Part shown: piece after piece, positions 54,089 to 64,000 of the stretch
Position numbering within the stretch: position 1 is the first letter of the stretch
Layout of the letters: the number at the start of each line of letters is the position of its first letter
Origin: Pempheris klunzingeri
Lineage: Eukaryota > Chordata > Actinopteri > Acropomatiformes > Pempheridae
Assembly (NCBI RefSeq): GCF_042242105.1
Contig: NC_092012.1
Coordinates: forward strand, 15,099,223 to 15,163,222
Reading direction: 5' to 3'
Length of the DNA stretch: 64,000 nt
The notes under the pieces: model-generated
Database searches by the model: none
The model's input: the letters and a program-made list of their open reading frames with translations, nothing else
What the model was told of the DNA's origin: nothing
Translations under genes and position numbers: made by a program

Positions 54089-57075
54089 CTAATGTTTTGG
54101 AACGTCAGTGAATATTCGCAGTCCGTGCATTCCTTGAATCTCATCCTTGAGTGCCTGTGGAGGACAAAACACGGCAGCTAATGAATGAAATTCAACTTGT
54201 ACAAGAATCTGCACATCCATAAATGTGTCTTAAACACGTCCACCAAAGTTCTGGGGATAATCTTACAAATCTCACAAGCAATTAATAGATTTAATTGATT
54301 GGGTGTTGAGTTACCTGATTGACTAACTGGTGCTGCTGAACAGTCCTTTTCCCTTTGAACTCACTGGACTCTACGTGGACCTCGTACATGGCCCCACAAC
54401 CACCTGCACACAGCACAGGATCACATAAACAACACAAGTGCATAAGTGTGTGCGTTGATCAGAACACATCTACATGATAATTACTATAATGTCTATAACA
54501 CAAGAACAGCTTCTACTTAAGTCTGTCATAGCGTCTGAAACAATCCCTGTGCAATAACCCTGTTACACTGTAGTTAAGTATATAAAACACTATTTGTTTC
54601 ACATACCATTACTGTCAAATCAAGATTTTTGACCCCTTATTTTATCATTTTTGTTTTATTTGTTGTGTCCTATGTTTGGAACAACGCTGTTACAAATACT
54701 CAGGAGCCTGGAAAAGGTATATTTTAACATAATGTTTAATAAATCCTTTACCAGTACATGAAAAAGGCACATTTACATTGAATACTCGATTAATTTTAGA
54801 TAAGACTTGACCTATATTAAATTAAGCAACTAGTCCGTTTTGCCCAATTTTTCAACTTTTTTTTTTTTTTTTTACTAATTTCAGTATTTATTTTCAAATA
54901 TTTCTTCAAATACATTATGCATATAATCATTCAATCAAACTACTAAAAAGACAATAAGCGGAGATAATAATTTAAGGCTATTTTGATAAATAATTACATG
55001 GTAACAGGGTTGAATGGACACATTACTTTTGACTGCAGGTGATGACAAAAATCTGACGAATAACAGCTATTTAATATTTCATGTATCTTTTCAATGCAGG
55101 ATCAACAGGGTGAGTACTTTTTTCTTTGGGCACGCTGCTCTTTCATACTGTGGTCTGTCTGTCTTTTCTTCTTTCCTGTTTCTACATCTCTCCTCCACTT
55201 CAGCATCACATCCGCTTTTCAGCAGAACTCAGTGTTGCCAAGGAACTCTGTACAAATCAATTTACATTTTTTAAACATGTCTAGCTACCTATTGAAAACC
55301 CTGAACTGAAGATACCATAGGACAACCCTGTACTGTAATTATAGTAACAGGATTGCATCTAACAGTGTTGCAAATCAATGCTAATGTTAGCTTTTCCCCT
55401 GGATTGTATGCTAGCAGCGGAATGCAAAATTACTGTCAGGTAAGGAAAAACATAATTACACTACTCACAAAAAGTTAGGGATATTCGGCTTTCAGGTGAA
55501 ATTTCAGGATGAACCACCACCAATACATTTCCTGGTTCAGTTAGAATTGGTATTTTAACAGTCCTCCTCATCGTGCTGTTCACATTCTGACATCATGAGA
55601 CCAAGACGACACCTAACTATTGATCAGCAGCACCTCAAAACTGGAGGCTTCAAACAGGTCCTCAGACAGAAGTGTCCACTGAGCTTAGAGGGTCACAGAG
55701 TGTCATCAGCATGTTGCAACAGAGATACAGAGACTGGAAGAGTCACAGAAAGGAGAGGAGTGGACGTCCTTTGGCCACATCCCAATTTTACGTTTACCCT
55801 CGTTTACCCTCCACTGTTGGTAGATTTTCTTTCAATAAATTGTTTAAGATGAAGAAACTACCATTGCATGCTGATACTTAAATGTCCTACTTTCATGATA
55901 TAATATCACTGTAGCATTAACTTTTTCCATTTTCCATAAATTTCACCTGAAAGTCGAATATCCCTAACTTTTTGTGAACCCTGTATATAAATCAAGAAAG
56001 AAAACTGTGAAATTCATTTGTCTTACTCCGATAGCCTGAGTAACAGGGTTGCATTGCTTACAGTGACACGTTTAATCATGGCTGAAAAAATATGAAAAAT
56101 AGAAGAGAGGACTTAAATTTCTTCTCCATTTATATACATTCATATTTTTAGAAAATACCAAAAAGGGTAGATTTTCATCTTATTATAACTGTTGTATATA
56201 ACACGCAAGTTGGTCGTCAAGAAGGTGGGACAAGAGAAAAATGCCATTTTAGGGGGTGTTCAAGAGTTCGATATTTCAGAACGACTTTTTCAACAGCTGT
56301 ATTTACATTTTGACTGAGGACAAATGTAATTTAGACGACAAGTGCATGTTTCAATATCTTGTGCAAGAATTATTTGAAATTTCATTGGTGGGACAGCAAA
56401 TGTCCTCCAATTCTGGGATGTCCCAAAGACACCCACACTGTATATACCATATATATTGTATAAATCAATATCCTGCCATAACCATCTACCTCATGTGCAT
56501 AATAATAACCTGTCCATTGTCATCCCATGTTTGTTCCAGCATCTTTGCACTCTGCATCATTGTACTGTCTTAACATCTTCTGTTAAAGTTTTCACACATA
56601 TACTTTTTTATATTTCAAATATTACATAGAGGTTAAACATTAATGCTAAAGTTAAATGCGTGAGTATTTGTTCTGCTTTGTTGTTCTTGTTTCCCTGCTT
56701 GTGCGTCAGTACATGAGAGCAGTGGGAAAGAGGAGAGAAATGCCTTGTTTGTGTTCACACACTCGAAGAATAAAGCTGATTACCTGATATGTCCACGACT
56801 TTTAGAGACGAGGCTGACGGGAACTTCTCCTTCAGCACCTTCGCGATGCGGACCTCTCCGTCTGTTTGTGTGGACAAACACCTCTGCACATGACCAGAGG
56901 CAACAACCTGAGGAGACAGAGAAGCGAAGAGCGATGAGCCGCGTCTCACTTTAGCAAAACTTAGCATTGACGTTACACACGGAGCGACTGTTAAAAGTGC
57001 TTTTACTTGATGACTGCGGAGGAAACGGAGAGCAGAGGCCACAGTGCCGCTCAGACTCTGCCTACAAGCCAGCAT
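54089..57075 (-). CDS. bola3: BolA-like protein 3, mitochondrial iron-sulfur cluster factor, 115 aa, 4 exons
   Basis: Exons: 57075-57007, 56907-56784, 54403-54315, 54154-54089; 348 nt (human BOLA3 is 107 aa). The N-terminus (MLACRQSLSGTVASALRFLRSHQ) is Arg-rich with no acidic residue, as expected of a mitochondrial presequence. The BolA fold follows: TQTDGEVRIAKVLKEKFPSA, then GGCGAMYEVHVESSEFKGK, RTVQQHQLVNQALKDEI and the signature MHGLRIFTDVPKH. The conserved Cys (GGCGAMYE) and His (MHGLRI) used with GLRX5 for 2Fe-2S binding are present. BOLA3 helps NFU1 deliver 4Fe-4S clusters to lipoate synthase and other mitochondrial enzymes (family knowledge). The 99-nt intron between exons 1 and 2 has good signals but is also open and a multiple of three, so a longer form is possible. 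Confidence 0.93.
54842..54873. repeat. Poly-T tract in bola3 intron 2
   Basis: A run of about 17 T near 54857-54873 preceded by a short T-rich stretch. Simple sequence. Confidence 0.7.
55459..55983 (+). mobile_element. Degenerate Tc1/mariner-like element with TA-flanked inverted repeats
   Basis: The left end reads CACTACTCACAAAAAGTTAG, and the right end on the other strand reads CAGGGTTCACAAAAAGTTAG. The two match for about 45 bases inward (GGATATTCGRCTTTCAGGTG) and are flanked by TA on both sides, the Tc1/mariner target duplication. Inside, a plus-strand frame reads LQQRYRDWKSHRKERSGRPL (about 55720-55775), resembling the N-terminal DNA-binding part of Tc1 transposases (RYxxTGS...RxGRPR). 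At 525 bp most of the transposase is gone, so the copy is non-autonomous. It lies in bola3 intron 2. Confidence 0.8.
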
Positions 57076-57173
57076 TGTGCAAAATTTCGCGTCAGTTTAA
57101 TTTTGGGATGTTAATTAAAGTCACATCGGTTGCTTAACATGTCATGTCCTCAGACCGCTGCGTCCCAGGAATA

Positions 57174-57237
57174 TGACGTCAGACATCCGGGTACTTTACG
57201 TGTCGCCCTTTTTTTTCTCTTTACGTAAAACCACGTG
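57174..57237. promoter_or_regulatory. bola3 upstream cluster of palindromic factor sites
   Basis: Within 165 bases before the bola3 start are three perfect palindromes: TGACGTCA (57174-57181, CREB/ATF), TTACGTAA (57221-57228, bZIP) and CACGTG (57232-57237, E-box). There is no obvious TATA box. Site matches are seen; binding is inferred. Confidence 0.45.
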
Positions 57238-57502
57238 GGCAAAACATTATAGTAACAAATGAGTAACACATGTATAATAGCTACTGAGAAAAACAACTGG
57301 ATTGCTTCAGGGATTGTTTTTGTTCAGGAAAACGTAGGTTACATATAGGTTACAATACAATTTTGATTTTGATTTTATTTTTTTATTTTTACACTGGATA
57401 TGCCATGTGCAAAAATAAGGGGGAAATAAAGAAGTAATCAATAATCGAAACAAAATAAATGAAAAATAAATTCCTGGAGTCTGACAGTACATAAAAATAT
57501 GG

Positions 57503-57504
<2 letters not shown>

Positions 57505-57552
<48 letters not shown>
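57505..57552. repeat. (GT)n microsatellite
   Basis: Twenty-four uninterrupted GT units. Confidence 0.95.
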
Positions 57553-57555
<3 letters not shown>

Positions 57556-57571
57556 TATGATATACACCCAT

Positions 57572-57572
<1 letters not shown>

Positions 57573-57608
<36 letters not shown>
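57573..57608. repeat. (CA)n microsatellite, inverted partner of the GT array
   Basis: Eighteen CA units, separated from the GT array by 20 bases, so the pair can fold back on itself. Confidence 0.95.
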
Positions 57609-57614
<6 letters not shown>

Positions 57615-58366
57615 TATAGATGTATTTGCACGTTTACTCATCCTGAGGTAGGCTAATAGCACCTGTGTTATTCTTACTATGATATATACTATTATGTTAC
57701 TTAGCTACCCACAGGCACAACAGGTCTTTTCCACCCAGAACAGGCTTCTCACAGGAGGATAAGCACATGTGTTACTGATAACAGTGATAATGGCTCTGTT
57801 CTATTCATGTGTCCCAGCGTGTCCCAGCCATGACAGTGAGCTAACATGAACTATACTAGGACTCAGAAACTGAAATAGCAAAATGTTATTCAGCCATCAT
57901 TCATTTTATTATTTGCATCTGTGCCTTTCCCACTGTAACATGTCAAAATGGAGTTAACCTAATGTGATACCACATCTTAACTTTGATGCTTTATGTTTAA
58001 CCTTCCATATCAGTCTGAACAAGAACAGGCCCATGGGACAGTTGAAACCTCTGGCTCCTTTTACAGTTCAGATTGACATTTTCATGGTACAATAGTTCTG
58101 AATGAGAAGCTTATCTCACTCTGCAGGTTGTGGACCCCTACATTAATGGAACAGAGAAGCAATTAGTGACTGTTTACAGTGAGCTGTATTGCCCTTTCAC
58201 CGAGGGCTTGAGCTTTGTATGTGCACAAGAATTATGGGCACAACACAAAGCTGGACAGCCATCAAGTAAGCCGTCCTAATATCTGACTAGAGTCAGAGTT
58301 GCTGACGTCAGTACCCTTTAAAGACATGATGTTACCAGAGAGTCCCAACAGTATGCAGGTACAGAC

Positions 58367-61300
58367 ATGGAAAGCATCACTTTCCCCACACTGACTTTGG
58401 TGGTTGTCTTCCTCAGCGGGACTTGCTATGCTGAGGAGGATCCAGAGGCGCTCTCCTGCCCAGAGTATCGGGAGGGTTTTGACGGCTCTTGCTATGAGTT
58501 TGTGGGTCTGCAGCGAGCCTTCCTCAGTGCCCAGGGGTGGTGTGAGCGAGGCGGGGGACACCTAGCCTTCATCCTAAATGATGAGACGCAGCAGTTCTTT
58601 CAGAAGCACCTGGAGCCGGAGAAGGACTGGTGGCTCGGGCTGGCACCTGCAGCTCCAAACCTCACGCTCGACGCTGCTGCCACTGAGGGTGAGAGGGCAT
58701 GTGGACAGGACAGGGGAACCAGAGTAGACACTGCATGACTTCTAATGGCTTTATATAGATTTTTAGTGAGTTTGCATGCTTAATTTCTTTGATGATATAA
58801 GTTGGTCACAAATGCTAAAGATTATTCATAATTTCCTGAACATTTCTCTGAACCTACCGTTTCAGTACCCAACATTTAATGTGCATTGCAGAATATATGA
58901 ACAACAAACTTGATAAATCTGTGATCAATGACTCAAAAACTGCCAGAAATTATTATTGCCCCAGCTACTGTGTCATTAGGCAGCTTGCATGTCCATTGCA
59001 TAAATCTGTAACGTGTTTGTTTACTGACATTTGTTAGAAGACTGGCACATTTGGATATCTCCCTCAAGCAGCAGGTGAAATGAGAGATATTTCATTACGT
59101 TTCAATAGGCTTGCTGTCAAGTGACCTGATTTACTAATGTGTCTTTATTTCCCTGCACAAGGAATGAGTCTTTATCACCCATTCACCCTGTCACCAGCTC
59201 CATTTATTGCTTTGTTGTTTTACGATCCTTGAATTACATCTTAACAATTAACCCACTGTAAAGAAAATATATCTAGAACAGCCTTCTCTTAACATCTGTG
59301 ATGATAATGTCTTCAGCAGCTTTTTGCTTGAATGGTAGAATTATTAGCAGAAGTTTAATCAAATGTTGGTCTTTCACAGGTTCCCTTGCGTGGCTGGATG
59401 GCTCAGATATCAGCTACAATAACTGGGTGAACATGCCGGATGCAGAAGCAGCCTGTGGACATATCCTGAGACATTCAGGCTTCCAGTGGGAGGCCACAGG
59501 GAACTGTAGCCAGGAACTCAACTTCATTTGCCAGTTTGGTATGCACTCCCTAAAATAAGCCAATATTTGGCTTTAAACTTGTGCTGTGTTTACTCCCCTC
59601 ATTGTAATCTGTGATTTTCTTTTGTCAGATTCTGGGAGGTCTATCGCATGCGATGGCCAAAATGCAACATTGCAGTGTGGTTCTGGTCAAGTTATAGAGA
59701 TAGACGACAGCTTCTATGGTCGAAAAACAATTCACTACTGCCGATCCAAACTTACAGCCCCGCCTGCTTCCCCCCAGGAGGAGTGCAGCTGGATAGATGT
59801 GATGGATTCTGTAACAGGTATTATGAATTATATAAAAATATGTTTTCATCAACATGAACTTCACATGTAAATGTAGAGAACTGCCCTTGTTTATGTTCTT
59901 CAAATATATTGCATCTAAGGTATAATGGATGTGGTTACTCATTATTTGCCTCACAAATGATTTACTTAACCTGTTACCTGACACCTGTTTATGATGGAAC
60001 AGTTTGTTTAAAGGCACATAGGTATTTACAGTTAAATATATGGGAACATATTAAGCTTTGTAAGGGCCAGATAAATATTCAAATCACCACAAAATATGTT
60101 TGTGGATCATGCTTTGTGGCAAACACAAAAACCATGATTACACTTGCAGAAGAGACGTAAGGCAAATCCTCTCCTGGGAGCAGAATAGACAGTAAATATA
60201 TATTCACATTCATATGAATCTAGGATTGATAATCAGGAGGAGCTCATGCAATTACCAAACAAATGGTTGGTGTTTCTCCTCAATGTTAATACACTTCTTT
60301 GAAGAGATACTACACCCTCTCATTAGAAGGTTATAGAAACACCAGCAAGCATTGTTTAGATTTAATAGGATGAAAACTGAACAGTGTCATGCTTTTTAAA
60401 CCTGCTAAAACTATATTTTCAAGGCCTCTCAATCAGAAATCTTGAAAATAATCCAGATAATAATTTGCAGCACATTATTATTTACTTGACTCGTGTGTCA
60501 TTCCAGCCCATTGTCATGGACTGCAGGCCTGCCAGGCTCCAGTGGATCTGAACTCTTTTGGTGAACCATGTCCTGTGCTGGGGAGTTACCTGTCTGTAGA
60601 GTACCGCTGCAAACATGGTCAGATGTACAATTTTTACTTCCAGTTGGCAGATTTCCTGTCTAAACTAGTACAGAAGATCATTATTAGATGGAGTAGAGAG
60701 TATAGCTTTAGCCATATTAATTACTTATACATTTAATTTATGATTTTATTGCCTTACAGAGTTCAACTATGCAGGGTATGTGTAGTTCACTGCTAGTTTG
60801 GAGTTAACCAGGGTTGTGGTTGATGTCGTCACCCTCAGTATGTGTCTTGGGTTCCTCTTATTGTGACTCAAGCTAATTTTGTTATCCTTGACCTTTCTTT
60901 GCCAACAGAGCTATGTGGCCTCTTGAGCTAAACTTGCAAACTCAACATTCAAATCAATCAAATGATATCACTGCACTGACATATTTATTGAAACATCAGG
61001 AGTTTTCTTCGGGATGCATAATGTTAGTGATTTCATCATCTTCCATTATTCTAGCTCACTGTCTGATTTCCTCTCAGGACTCCACTTGCTGATGAGCAAG
61101 CTGGCAGCCGTGTTTGATAATGTCACCATCACTGTGAAGTGGCTCCTTCAACCTTTTCAGGGAAACCTCACATGCTCACTGAATGCCGGAGACGGCCACA
61201 CCATTGATCCATACAGCCCAGAGGAGTGAGATTTTGCACACTTTGTGTTTTTTATTCTTTAACTTTATCTATCTCATAATACTTAATTGTATTTGAAACT

Positions 61301-63917
61301 TTTACTTTACTGTCTCATAGGATGGAGAGCAGTGTGATGCACAAATTCAACCATCCCGGCGTTTTCATGGTGGGAGTGGAGTGCTCCACCAGTGACTGGC
61401 ATGTTACAGCCCAGAGAGTCATAACCATTCAGGAGCCTGTTGGAGAGTTTGGTGTCACTGAGTGCTATAGCAGGAATATGTCTACAGGTGGCACTAAATG
61501 CAATGCACTTCATGGTAGGCCTGTCTGGATTCAGGTTATGGTCGTGGCAGGTGAGTCCATCAACATTGTCGGGAATAAATGCCTCCAGTAAACCACCTCA
61601 CAGACAATACTGAATATTGATTCTTTTTTTTATGTAAATAGGTACAAATGTGTCCTACACGATTCAGCATGAAGACCGTTTGGTTGCAAACTCGTCAGTG
61701 GACAGAGGGATCACACCCCACAACATTACACTGAGCGCAAGCGAGGTGGAGAATCTTGGGCACGGCTGCCACAACCTGACTCTGACTGCCTCTAACAAGG
61801 TCACAGCCCGCACAGTGTCCACGGATCTGGAGCTGTGTGTGCTGGAGCCTGTTGAGGGCCTGCAGGCCTCAGTGATAGCAGAGGGAGACGAGTGTCCAGA
61901 TTCTACTGATCTCATCATTGGTGTTTCGTTGGAGAGAGGGGCCCCTGTGGAGCTGCTCTTCACTCTGACTGGAGCCACAGACACTCTGTCTGAGACCAGA
62001 GACATGCTTAATTCTAGCTTACTGACTTATACTTTCTCCAGCCCACTTGAAGGTACTTACAGCTTAAGCTGTACTGTAATAAAGTGAAAACAGTCAACTA
62101 TAGAATAGAATACATGTGCTCAGTGCTCTGAAATGAAACTCTTTTGCTTAAAGGATTGTTGAAGGTGAAAATACGAGCCATGAACGCCATCTCTGCCTCT
62201 GATGTGGACGTAGATTTAGAGAAAATACTTCAGGCTTGCCAGAACTACTCCAACGGTTCTCCTGATGAACATGGAGACACAGTGAGTAGAAGATTAGGGA
62301 CTTTATAGACGGATTTGTTTGCATCTATTACAGCACAATGACCTTGTTTTCATCTACAGGTAACTAATATGAGTGTCAATGAGTTGAAAATAAAATCCAG
62401 TCCAGACACTGTGGTTGATTACACTCAGAATGTCACACTGAGCCTAACTGGGACTGAATCATTACCCACCAAAGGAATCGCATTTGAATGGAAATGTAGT
62501 AAGTGCAACAATTAATTCACCAATCAGCATTTTAAAATAATACATTTTCAACATTAAGCATAATCAAAGTAACTACAGGGGTTGAACACAATCAGAGGAA
62601 TACAGACAATGCAAAACAATAACCTTTTAGGCAGAGTGAAGCTTTAAAAGATCAATGTTTGTGATAGTAATAACAATTTCATGCACAGCATGAGTTCTGT
62701 TTTCAGTCTCATCTTGATTGTGATCATTTTCAGGATATGAATTTTACACTGAACAAGATAAACCCGGATATTCAGCTCCTTCTAAGCATGATCCTAACAG
62801 TACCCAGGTTTCAGATAATTTGTCTGTTTTTGACTTGTCTGTCTTATACCTGGACCCTCAGCAGTTGAGTATAATCACAGTTTGGCTGGATTTGGTTCCC
62901 CCATCTGATCACCAGTAATGGAAGATGATAGCACAAATACAATTTATCCATGCAAGTGTCCATCTTTCACATGTATTCAAGTAATACTGGTGTTCTACTA
63001 TCTGTTTCATATGAGTGTAGATTACCATCACATCATTAATCATCATTAATGATCACAATGACCAGATACCTGCCAAAGGTGTTGATCATTAAAATAAGGG
63101 TTTATCCAGACTTGTGACTTCACAGATGAAGCATTAATTCATATGTCAATACACTCACAGTGTCAGACAGCTGTTGATTAAATTGGATAGTAGTTTCTGA
63201 GGTTGTAGTCAGTGTTATTGCATTGTGTTCTTCTTATTTTGTCCATCCCCTGTAACAATGCTATAATAACACTGTAATTCATGATGTTTGTCTTTATACA
63301 ACAGCACACATGTAATCTCTTTATTGTTGAACTGCTATTTTTAAGTTCTGCCTCTTCGTCTTCTGTACAGAGGGAAACTGCAAATGCAAAAACAAAACAA
63401 CTGATGAAACTCATGTTATTGAAAAAGATTGTCTTCCAAGCCCCTTTGATATTTTCCAATTCACTGTAACTGTGAGGAGAGCAACCTGGTTTGGGAAATG
63501 GGTTGACCTCGCTTCAGCTGTAACGTGCATCACTGTTGCGCCGGAGGAATTCACAGATGTCACCATCAGGTAAAAGGAGACGATGAAGGCTCAGATATCC
63601 TGAAAATAATCATTCTTCAGGCTGTTGCCAGGGGTTGATGAACATTCAGTGTAGAGCTCCACACATACTCTAAAACAGAAAAGAATGAACCCATTAGTTG
63701 ACAACTAATGGGTTTAAGTGCCACAAAAGTTGGAGAAACTCTGCAGTAAAACTTACAGTTATTCAATTGTGTTAAAGTTATGATATATTTACTTTTACAT
63801 TGCAGTTGTGATAATTGCACTTCGTTAAACTTGAACGACCATGTAAAGCTTAGACTGAGCTGTGTGACAACTTGCCCAGATGTAGTTTGGTACACTGAGG
63901 ATCCCAAACCCTTGACG
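58367..63917 (+). CDS. pkd1l2: Polycystin-1-like protein 2, N-terminal part (runs off the window)
   Basis: Exons seen: 58367-58688, 59380-59538, 59629-59817, 60507-60617, 61078-61225, 61321-61550, 61642-62052, 62154-62281, 62360-62498, 62734-62868 (end uncertain), 63371-63569, 63806-63917; about 761 codons so far. The last donor (GTAAGT at 63918) shows that the gene continues. MESITFPTLTLVVVFLSGTCYA is a signal peptide. Residues ~30-160 form a C-type lectin domain (CPEYREGFDGSCYEF, WWLGLAP, WLDGSDISYNNW, ELNFICQF). Residues ~165-260 form a SUEL/galactose-binding lectin domain (QNATLQCGSGQVIEI to LSVEYRCKH). The rest is the extracellular region leading into the REJ module. Lectin plus SUEL distinguishes PKD1L2 from PKD1L3. 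The downstream GPS, PLAT and membrane segments are outside the window. The family consists of multi-pass polycystins; the teleost paralogue suffix is undetermined. Confidence 0.9.
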
Positions 63918-64000
63918 GTAAGTCTGGAACAGCACTTAAATTGATTTTAAAGAGTGGCATGACAGATTAATGTGTCAATTATTAAATTAAAACAATTATC

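Larger units (their letters stand above)
57238..58366. other. Intergenic spacer between bola3 and pkd1l2
   Basis: Divergent gene pair spacer. It contains the opposed GT and CA arrays listed separately; the remainder is AT-rich without recognised genes. The pkd1l2 promoter presumably lies at its right end, but no TATA box is evident. Confidence 0.5.

Noticed and set aside
57307-57662. Frames of alternating Val-Cys and His-Thr
   Set aside because: Translations of the GT and CA microsatellites.

Overview
This window is vertebrate nuclear DNA, almost certainly from a ray-finned (teleost, probably percomorph) fish. The genes are split into many short exons with GT/AG introns. The proteins match known vertebrate families over nearly their full length, and the spacers carry fish-type repeats: a SINE-like element with an (ATGG)n tail, a Tc1-like element, an L2-like LINE end and many CA arrays. 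I rebuilt five complete genes and the start of a sixth exon by exon, and reading phase carries through every junction except one.

Layout. 1-7500: no protein gene; a candidate minus-strand first exon (7222-~7500) may be the 5' end of a gene to the left, by synteny mical2. 9797-13091 (+): dkk3, a secreted Dickkopf-3 protein, 7 exons, 278 aa. 17250-35359 (-): usp47, a ubiquitin-specific protease, 28 exons, 1364 aa, tail-to-tail with dkk3. 37405-38847 (-): clec3a, a tetranectin-like C-type lectin, 3 exons, 196 aa. 42635-52545 (-): vat1l, an MDR-superfamily oxidoreductase-like protein, 9 exons, 413 aa. 54089-57075 (-): bola3, a mitochondrial iron-sulfur cluster factor, 4 exons, 115 aa. 58367-end (+): pkd1l2, 12 exons seen, cut by the window edge.

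The order (mical2)-dkk3-usp47 matches human 11p15, and clec3a-vat1l-pkd1l2 matches a human 16q23 cluster; bola3 lies inside the second block although its human counterpart is on chromosome 2. The genes are neighbours by chromosome history and are not a pathway or operon. I found no rRNA, tRNA, CRISPR or prokaryote-like system, and nothing I would call an undescribed biological system. The points most worth checking are alternative N-termini for dkk3 and bola3, the unresolved pkd1l2 splice, the inferred mical2 first exon, possible regulatory islands in vat1l introns, a cluster of palindromic motifs in usp47 intron 1, and several inverted-repeat mobile elements.
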